Assembly: GCF_051200825.1 (NCBI RefSeq) | Contig: NZ_CP195158.1 | Span: 3,720,001-3,784,000 of the forward strand | From: Formosa sp030427735 | Lineage (GTDB): Bacteria > Bacteroidota > Bacteroidia > Flavobacteriales > Flavobacteriaceae | Direction of reading: 5' to 3' | DNA length: 64,000 nt | Shown: positions 59,149-64,000 of the stretch, in pieces | How positions within the stretch are numbered: position 1 is the stretch's first letter | How the letters are laid out: each line of letters opens with the position of its first letter | Notes under the pieces: generated by a model | Seen by the model: the letters and a program-made list of their open reading frames with translations, nothing else | Databases searched by the model: none | Told to the model about the DNA's origin: nothing | Translations under genes and position numbers: made by a program

Positions 59149-60402
59149 TTAAACAATCATTCCTGCTGCTACAGTTTCGTTAGTATCATCGTCTACCAAT
59201 ATTAAACTTCCTGTTGTTCGGTTTTCTCTATAATCATCGATCATCAATGGTTTTGTGGTACGGATTTTAACTTTAGAAATATCGTTCATTTTCAAATCTT
59301 TATCGTCTTCATTTCTTCCTAAAGTATTGATATCGATTTTATAAATTACTTCTTTAATCATTGCTTTTTGATCGTTTGAAGTATGCTTTATAGTATATTT
59401 AGCTCTTGGTTTTGCTGGACTATTATTTAACCAACACAACATCACTTCTAGATCTTGCGTAGCTTCTGGCTTGTTATTAGATCTAACAATCATATCGCCT
59501 CGACTTATATCTATATCGTCTTCAAGAGTCATAGCTACAGACATTGGTGCGAAAGCTTCTTCTAGATCTTGGTCGTTTAAATTAATCGATTTAATAACCG
59601 ATGTAAAACCAGAAGGCATTACAGTTACCTCGTCGCCTACACGGAACACACCACTAGCTATACGCCCTGCATAACCGCGGTAATCTCTGTAAGATTCATT
59701 TTGTGGCCTTAACACTGTTTGCACAGGAAAACGTGCATCAATTTTATTAACATCGCTGCTAATGTGCATGGTTTCCAACATATTTAACATTGGAGCTCCT
59801 TGGTACCAAGACATATTTTCCGATTTGTTAACCACATTATCTCCTAAAAGTGCACTCATAGGAATAAAACGGACATCCTTGATTAACATTTTAGAAGAAA
59901 TTTCTTCAAATTGAGATACAATATCGTTAAACACTTCTTCAGAAAAATCTACTAAATCCATTTTATTTACACACACAATAACGTGTGGAATATTTAATAG
60001 AGAAGCTATAAAAGCATGGCGTTTTGTTTGCTCTATTACACCATGTCTGGCATCTACTAAAATGGTAGCTACATTGGCTGTTGAAGCTCCCGTAACCATA
60101 TTTCTGGTATATTGAATGTGGCCTGGCGTATCGGCAATAATAAATTTACGCTTAGGTGTGGTAAAATATCTATAAGCCACATCTATGGTAATACCTTGCT
60201 CGCGTTCGTCTCTTAAACCATCTGTAAATAGCGCTAAATCTACGCCCTCATGCCCCTTTTTCTTACTTGTGGTTTCGATAGACTGTAATTGATCTTCGAA
60301 AATGGATTTTGAATCGTATAATAAGCGACCAATTAAGGTACTTTTTCCGTCGTCTACACTTCCTGCGGTTGTGAATCTTAATAATTGGTTATTATCTAAC
60401 AT
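59149..60402 (-). CDS. cysN: Sulfate adenylyltransferase subunit 1 (GTPase)
   Basis: With CysD it makes adenosine 5'-phosphosulfate (APS) from ATP and sulfate, driven by GTP. The 417-residue protein is a translation-factor-type GTPase: G1 GSVDDGKST (residues 14-22), G3 DTPGHIQYTRNM, G4 NKMD, and beta-barrel domains after about 225. It has no fused APS kinase; that is separate (cysC at 61354). It lies 32 bases after cysD. Confidence 0.96.
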   Translation of the reverse strand: MLDNNQLLRFTTAGSVDDGKSTLIGRLLYDSKSIFEDQLQSIETTSKKKGHEGVDLALFTDGLRDEREQGITIDVAYRYFTTPKRKFIIADTPGHIQYTRNMVTGASTANVATILVDARHGVIEQTKRHAFIASLLNIPHVIVCVNKMDLVDFSEEVFNDIVSQFEEISSKMLIKDVRFIPMSALLGDNVVNKSENMSWYQGAPMLNMLETMHISSDVNKIDARFPVQTVLRPQNESYRDYRGYAGRIASGVFRVGDEVTVMPSGFTSVIKSINLNDQDLEEAFAPMSVAMTLEDDIDISRGDMIVRSNNKPEATQDLEVMLCWLNNSPAKPRAKYTIKHTSNDQKAMIKEVIYKIDINTLGRNEDDKDLKMNDISKVKIRTTKPLMIDDYRENRTTGSLILVDDDTNETVAAGMIV

Positions 60403-60434
60403 AGTACGTGTTCTAAAAAGTTTTGTTTATTGAT

Positions 60435-61349
60435 TTAAAAGTATCCTTGACGTTTTCTGTCTTCCATTGCAGATTCCGATCGTTTATCGTCGCTACGGTT
60501 TCCGCGTTCTGTTTGACGCATTCCTGAAACCTCATCGGCAATTTTTTCTAAAGTATCGGCATCAGACTCGATACCTCCAGTAATGGTAATATCGCCTAAC
60601 GTTCTAAATCTAATTTTTTTGGTTACAATTTCTTCGTGGTCTTCCAATACTAAAAACTCAGAATTTGGTATCCAAGCATCTTGTCTCCAAACCACTTCAC
60701 GTTCGTGAGCAAAGTAAAGTGAAGGAATCGCAATATTTTCGCGTTTAATGTAGTTCCAAACATCCATTTCTGTCCAGTTACTAATAGGGAACGCTCTAAA
60801 ATGCTCGCCTTCAAAATATTTACCGTTAAAAATGTTCCACAACTCTGGACGCTGATTTTTTGGATCCCATTGTCCAAAATCGTCTCTATGCGAAAAGAAA
60901 CGTTCTTTAGCTCGAGCTTTTTCTTCGTCACGACGACCACCACCAATAGCACAATCTATTTTGTTAGCTTCTATGGCGTCTAAAAGTGTTGTAATTTGAA
61001 GCGCGTTACGAGTCGCATTTTTACCTTTTTCCTCGGCAACACGACCTTCGTCTATAGACTCTTGAACAGATCCTACAATTAAGTTAACCCCTAATTCTTT
61101 TATAATATCATCTCTAAATTTAATCGTTTCTGGGAAATTATGTCCCGTATCAACGTGCATTAAAGCAAATGGTATTTTTGAAGGATGAAATGCTTTTTTA
61201 GCTAAGTGTGTTACTACAATAGAATCTTTTCCGCCAGAAAATAATATTACTGGGTTTTGAAATTGAGCCCACACTTCTCTTAAAACATAGATGGCTTCGC
61301 TCTCTAATTCATCTAAATAATTTAAATAATACTTACTACTACTGCTCAT
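60435..61349 (-). CDS. cysD: Sulfate adenylyltransferase subunit 2
   Basis: The catalytic adenylyl-transferring subunit, 304 residues, with PP-loop SGGKDS (38-43), DTGHNFPETIKFRD, GGGRRDEEKARAKERFFS and the C-terminal RKRQGYF that is nearly invariant. It is 4 bases downstream of cysC and 32 upstream of cysN. Confidence 0.97.
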   Translation of the reverse strand: MSSSSKYYLNYLDELESEAIYVLREVWAQFQNPVILFSGGKDSIVVTHLAKKAFHPSKIPFALMHVDTGHNFPETIKFRDDIIKELGVNLIVGSVQESIDEGRVAEEKGKNATRNALQITTLLDAIEANKIDCAIGGGRRDEEKARAKERFFSHRDDFGQWDPKNQRPELWNIFNGKYFEGEHFRAFPISNWTEMDVWNYIKRENIAIPSLYFAHEREVVWRQDAWIPNSEFLVLEDHEEIVTKKIRFRTLGDITITGGIESDADTLEKIADEVSGMRQTERGNRSDDKRSESAMEDRKRQGYF

Positions 61350-61353
61350 TGCT

Positions 61354-61947
61354 TTATAGTTTTAATTTAGGTAATATATAGTCTATAATTAAATTTGCGG
61401 CATCTTCTACAGATACAGCTTCTGTTTTTATTTCGATATCTGGATTTTCTGGTGCCTCGTATGGCGCAGAAATTCCAGTCATATTTTTAATTTCGCCTGC
61501 TCTTGCCTTTTTGTACAAACCTTTTACATCGCGGCGTTCACATTCTTCTACACTCGTATTAATGTAGATTTCTACAAAGTTAACATTGCCAACAATATCT
61601 CTAATGTTTTGTCGGTCTTTTTTATATGGCGATACAAAAGCGGCCAAAGTAACTACGCCTGCATCTACCATTAAATTAGAAATTTCGGCTATTCTGCGAA
61701 TATTTTCAGTTCTATCTTCTGGAGCAAAAGTTAAATCGCTATTAATACCCTTGCGGATATTATCGCCATCTAAAGTATATGTTTTAATATTTTGTTGATA
61801 TAATTTCTGCTCAACGACATTCGCGATTGTAGATTTTCCAGAACCCGATAAGCCTGTAAACCAAAGTAAAAACGAATTATGATTATTCTTAGCTCGGCGA
61901 TCTTGTCTAGATATTTGGTAATCGTGAGGTATAATATTGTCTTTCAT
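61354..61947 (-). CDS. cysC: Adenylyl-sulfate kinase
   Basis: Phosphorylates APS to PAPS. The 197-residue protein has the P-loop GLSGSGKST (32-40), LDGDNIRKGINSDLTFAPEDRTENIRR and FVSPYKKDRQNIRDI, all conserved. Together with cysD, cysN and cysQ but without a PAPS reductase gene in view, the unit points to PAPS as a sulfate donor. Confidence 0.96.
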   Translation of the reverse strand: MKDNIIPHDYQISRQDRRAKNNHNSFLLWFTGLSGSGKSTIANVVEQKLYQQNIKTYTLDGDNIRKGINSDLTFAPEDRTENIRRIAEISNLMVDAGVVTLAAFVSPYKKDRQNIRDIVGNVNFVEIYINTSVEECERRDVKGLYKKARAGEIKNMTGISAPYEAPENPDIEIKTEAVSVEDAANLIIDYILPKLKL

Positions 61948-61952
61948 GTGTC

Positions 61953-62360
61953 TTAAATTCTGCGGTTTTCGATTCCAAAATTAATTTTATACCAAATTTT
62001 TTCGTGAAAATAATATAATAACATTTTGGTAATCACTTCTGTAAATCCAACTTTAAGTCCTACCATAGGATCTCCAGAAATTACCCAAGCTAAAATCATG
62101 GTATCTATAGTACCTACTACACGCCAGGTAATGGTTTTTAAAATGTGTCTTTTATTACTCTCGGCCATAGTAACTTTAAACCATGCCCGCTCGTGTAAAT
62201 AATATAACAGCATTTTAGTCGCTACTTCGGCAAACCCTATTTTAAGTCCGGTAAACGGATTTCCCGAGATGAACCAGGACAACAAAATTGTGTCTATAGT
62301 ACCTACTATACGCCAGGTAATGGCTTTGGCTATATGTCGTTTTCTTGAATTATCTCTCAT
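61953..62360 (-). CDS. DUF2061 membrane protein, internally duplicated
   Basis: The 135-residue protein consists of two copies of one 56-residue unit: residues 7-62 (KRHIAKAITWRIVGTIDTIL ... KMLLYYLHERAW) and 70-125 (KRHILKTITWRVVGTIDTMI ... KMLLYYFHEKIW). Each copy has one or two hydrophobic segments. DUF2061 genes are often placed with sulfate-activation genes in Bacteroidota and other marine bacteria. It lies between cysC (5 bases) and cysQ (one-base overlap). Its function is unknown; a membrane role in sulfate or PAPS handling is a guess from position. Confidence 0.85.
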   Translation of the reverse strand: MRDNSRKRHIAKAITWRIVGTIDTILLSWFISGNPFTGLKIGFAEVATKMLLYYLHERAWFKVTMAESNKRHILKTITWRVVGTIDTMILAWVISGDPMVGLKVGFTEVITKMLLYYFHEKIWYKINFGIENRRI

Positions 62361-63154
62361 TATTTAGACACTAAAAACCAAGGGTTTAATAGGTTTTCTT
62401 TATTATATAATAATGCTTGGTTAGTTTCTTTTGAAATTACTTCGATGCCCACCGCATTACAAATGGCTTGACCCGCAGCAGTGTCCCATTCCATGGTAGG
62501 AGCAAATCTAGGATACACATCGGCTTGTCCTTCTGCTACTAAACAAAATTTTAAAGAACTTCCTTTAGATACTATTTCTACGTCGTTGCCTTCGGTTTTA
62601 AGGGCATCAACAAAATCTAAAGTTTCTTGACTCATGTGCGATCGGCTGCCTACAACTTGTACTGGGTTTGAATTTGCTTCTTTAGGTTCTAAAGGTTTTG
62701 CGTTTTCAGTTATATATTCTAAAGAAAACTCGTGACCATTTAACACCACTTTATAAGCTTCATCGGCTTCTACATTGGCATAATACAGCGTGTGTACTGC
62801 TGGCACATAAATAACACCTAAAACTGGTTTTCCTGCTTTTACTAAGGCTATATTTACGGTAAACTCTCCATTACGCTTAATAAATTCTTTGGTTCCATCT
62901 ACAGGATCTACTACCCAACACGTTTCCCAGGTTTTTCTAACGTCGTAATCGGTCTGCTTATTTTCTTCGCTAATTATTGGTAAATCTGTTGGAACAAGGA
63001 AAGAGTTTATAATGTCGTTTGCTCTTTTATCTGCTTCGGTTAAAGGAGATTTATCATCCTTAATTTCTACATCAAATGGTGTATTATACACCTGCATTAT
63101 AACATCTCCTGCTTTAATGGCTGCTTCTACAGCTGTTTTTAATAGGTTGTTCAT
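62360..63154 (-). CDS. cysQ: 3'(2'),5'-bisphosphate nucleotidase CysQ
   Basis: Removes 3'-phosphate from PAP, the by-product of PAPS use. From ATG 63154 the protein has 264 residues, with IISEENK (metal site), DPVDGTKEFIKRNGEFTVNIAL and EWDTAAGQAICNAVG, the signature motifs of the lithium-sensitive phosphatase family. An upstream in-frame ATG at 63175 would add 7 residues and overlap the rmlD end; the inner ATG fits the family better. Its presence implies real PAPS turnover. Confidence 0.94.
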   Translation of the reverse strand: MNNLLKTAVEAAIKAGDVIMQVYNTPFDVEIKDDKSPLTEADKRANDIINSFLVPTDLPIISEENKQTDYDVRKTWETCWVVDPVDGTKEFIKRNGEFTVNIALVKAGKPVLGVIYVPAVHTLYYANVEADEAYKVVLNGHEFSLEYITENAKPLEPKEANSNPVQVVGSRSHMSQETLDFVDALKTEGNDVEIVSKGSSLKFCLVAEGQADVYPRFAPTMEWDTAAGQAICNAVGIEVISKETNQALLYNKENLLNPWFLVSK

Positions 63155-63155
63155 T

Positions 63156-64000
63156 TTATAATTTGTTAATAGCATGTTTTAAACTTGATCTCCAATGCGG
63201 GATTTCAACTTTAAACGTCTGTTTTATTTTTGTTTTATCCATAACGCTAAATTTAGGGCGTTCTGCTGGCGTTGGATACTCTACTGTTTTAATAGGGAAT
63301 AAATGTATGGAAGTTTTTTGTAATTCAAAAATTGCGTAAGCAAAATCGTACCAACTTGCTACACCTTCATTGCTATAATGATATAATCCAAAATCTGAAC
63401 TATTTCCAGTAACTATCTTCAACATTACTTCTGCCAAATCTGTTGCATATGTTGGCGTACCTATTTGATCTGCAACAACACTTAATTCTGTCCTTGATTC
63501 GGCTAATCGAAGCATTGTTTTCATAAAATTATTTTCGTGCTCCGAATATAACCATGAGGTTCTAATAATAAAATAATCTTCGAAAGTTTCTGCAATAGCT
63601 TGCTCCCCTTCCCATTTTGTTAGCCCATAAATGCCTAACGGATTAACTTCATCTTCTTCGGAATATAACTTCGTAGACTTACCATCGAACACAAAATCGG
63701 TAGATACATGAATAAGTTTAACCTGATGCGCTTTACAGGCTTCTGCCAAATGCTTCGCACCATCTTTATTCACTTTTCTTGCTAAATCTATATCTGACTC
63801 AGCCTGATCTACAGCAGTATATGCAGCGCAATTGATACACCAATCAAAACTATGCTTGGCAAAAAATTGATCGACTTGTTGCTTATTCGTAATATCTAAA
63901 TCGGATACGCTTGTATACGTAACTTCCAATTCTGATTTATCTACACAAACATCTTTAATACAAGCAGCCAATTGACCGTTTCCTCCGGTAACTAAAACTT
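63156..64000 (-). CDS. rmlD: dTDP-4-dehydrorhamnose reductase RmlD (5' end off window)
   Basis: Last step of dTDP-L-rhamnose synthesis. The frame is open to the right edge; it reads VLVTGGNGQLAACIKD from the edge, which is the standard Rossmann start, so only a few N-terminal residues lie outside. Visible motifs are NCAAYTAVDQAESD, HVSTDFVFDG, NPLGIYGLTKWEGE (the YxxxK catalytic pair) and RTSWLYSE. About 280 residues are in view. It ends 1 base before the cysQ ATG and is the most upstream visible gene of the minus-strand unit with the cys genes. Confidence 0.95.
   Translation of the reverse strand, partial: VLVTGGNGQLAACIKDVCVDKSELEVTYTSVSDLDITNKQQVDQFFAKHSFDWCINCAAYTAVDQAESDIDLARKVNKDGAKHLAEACKAHQVKLIHVSTDFVFDGKSTKLYSEEDEVNPLGIYGLTKWEGEQAIAETFEDYFIIRTSWLYSEHENNFMKTMLRLAESRTELSVVADQIGTPTYATDLAEVMLKIVTGNSSDFGLYHYSNEGVASWYDFAYAIFELQKTSIHLFPIKTVEYPTPAERPKFSVMDKTKIKQTFKVEIPHWRSSLKHAINKL

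Noticed and set aside
1..64000. CRISPR arrays, tRNA or rRNA genes, insertion sequences, prophage
   Set aside because: Looked for regular direct repeats, tRNA-like cloverleaf ends and transposase or integrase motifs and saw none; nearly all sequence is explained by genes with short gaps.

Overview
The window reads as a chromosomal segment from a member of the Flavobacteriaceae (Bacteroidota). The evidence is: strong AT bias; promoters of the Bacteroidota type (TTG, 18-20 bases, TAnnTTTG) in place of TTGACA/TATAAT; hardly any Shine-Dalgarno sequences and several TTG starts; proteins with type IX secretion (T9SS) sorting tails; the T9SS/gliding lipoprotein SprE (PorW); and lineage-typical uncharacterised families (DUF4292, DUF4254, DUF5687, DUF6427-like). 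I see no rRNA, tRNA, CRISPR array, insertion sequence or prophage. Genus cannot be set from the sequence alone.

Layout. (1) 1-6.8 kb: 3' part of a PSP1/RicT gene, tRNA hydroxylase trhO, recA, a small lipoprotein, an ECF sigma factor with a membrane anti-sigma/beta-barrel-like partner, and an acyltransferase plsC. A 436-base gap upstream of recA holds a 30-codon ORF with paired inverted repeats. (2) 6.9-13.4 kb: two very large, tandem, paralogous T9SS-exported proteins. (3) 13.7-19.1 kb: trpS, a secreted protein, dprA, an HU/CCDC81-SPOR protein and an acyl-CoA thioesterase. (4) 19.1-26.0 kb: a minus-strand run of cell-envelope genes (flippase, dut, sugar nucleotidyltransferase, TPR protein, DUF4292 lipoprotein, EnvC-like protein). 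(5) 26.1-34.9 kb: sprE, a bactofilin, and the ATP synthase genes atpZ-like, an unknown membrane protein, atpB, atpE, atpF, atpH, atpA, atpG. atpD and atpC are absent, as is usual when Bacteroidota split the operon. (6) 35.0-43.3 kb: ABC exporter pair, ferredoxin reductase-like flavoprotein, GT9 glycosyltransferase plus DUF4254, upp, two small families and purD. (7) 43.3-59.0 kb: a surface polysaccharide locus. A plus-strand block (CapK-like adenylate-forming enzyme, UDP-GlcNAc 2-epimerase, glycosyltransferase) converges on a long minus-strand block (MBOAT and SGNH acyl-transfer pair, lipoprotein, Wzx, GT2, Wzy-like, GT, O-antigen-ligase-like, GT4, WcaJ-type initiating transferase). (8) 59.1-64.0 kb: sulfate activation genes cysN, cysD, cysC, a duplicated DUF2061 protein, cysQ and the rmlD-like dTDP-rhamnose gene that runs off the right edge.

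How they fit. Blocks 7 and 8 together could build a lipid-linked, possibly O-acetylated and possibly sulfated polysaccharide: WcaJ starts the chain, the glycosyltransferases extend it, Wzx flips it, the Wzy/ligase-type proteins polymerise or transfer it, and RmlD and WecB feed nucleotide sugars. The MBOAT gene is cut by an in-frame TAA where a lysine is expected, so the acylation step may be off in this strain.

The points I would look at again are the 30-codon ORF next to recA, the terminator-like hairpin between atpE and atpF, a REP-like hairpin between atpA and atpG, the MBOAT nonsense codon, and the PAPS-making genes lacking a local PAPS reductase.
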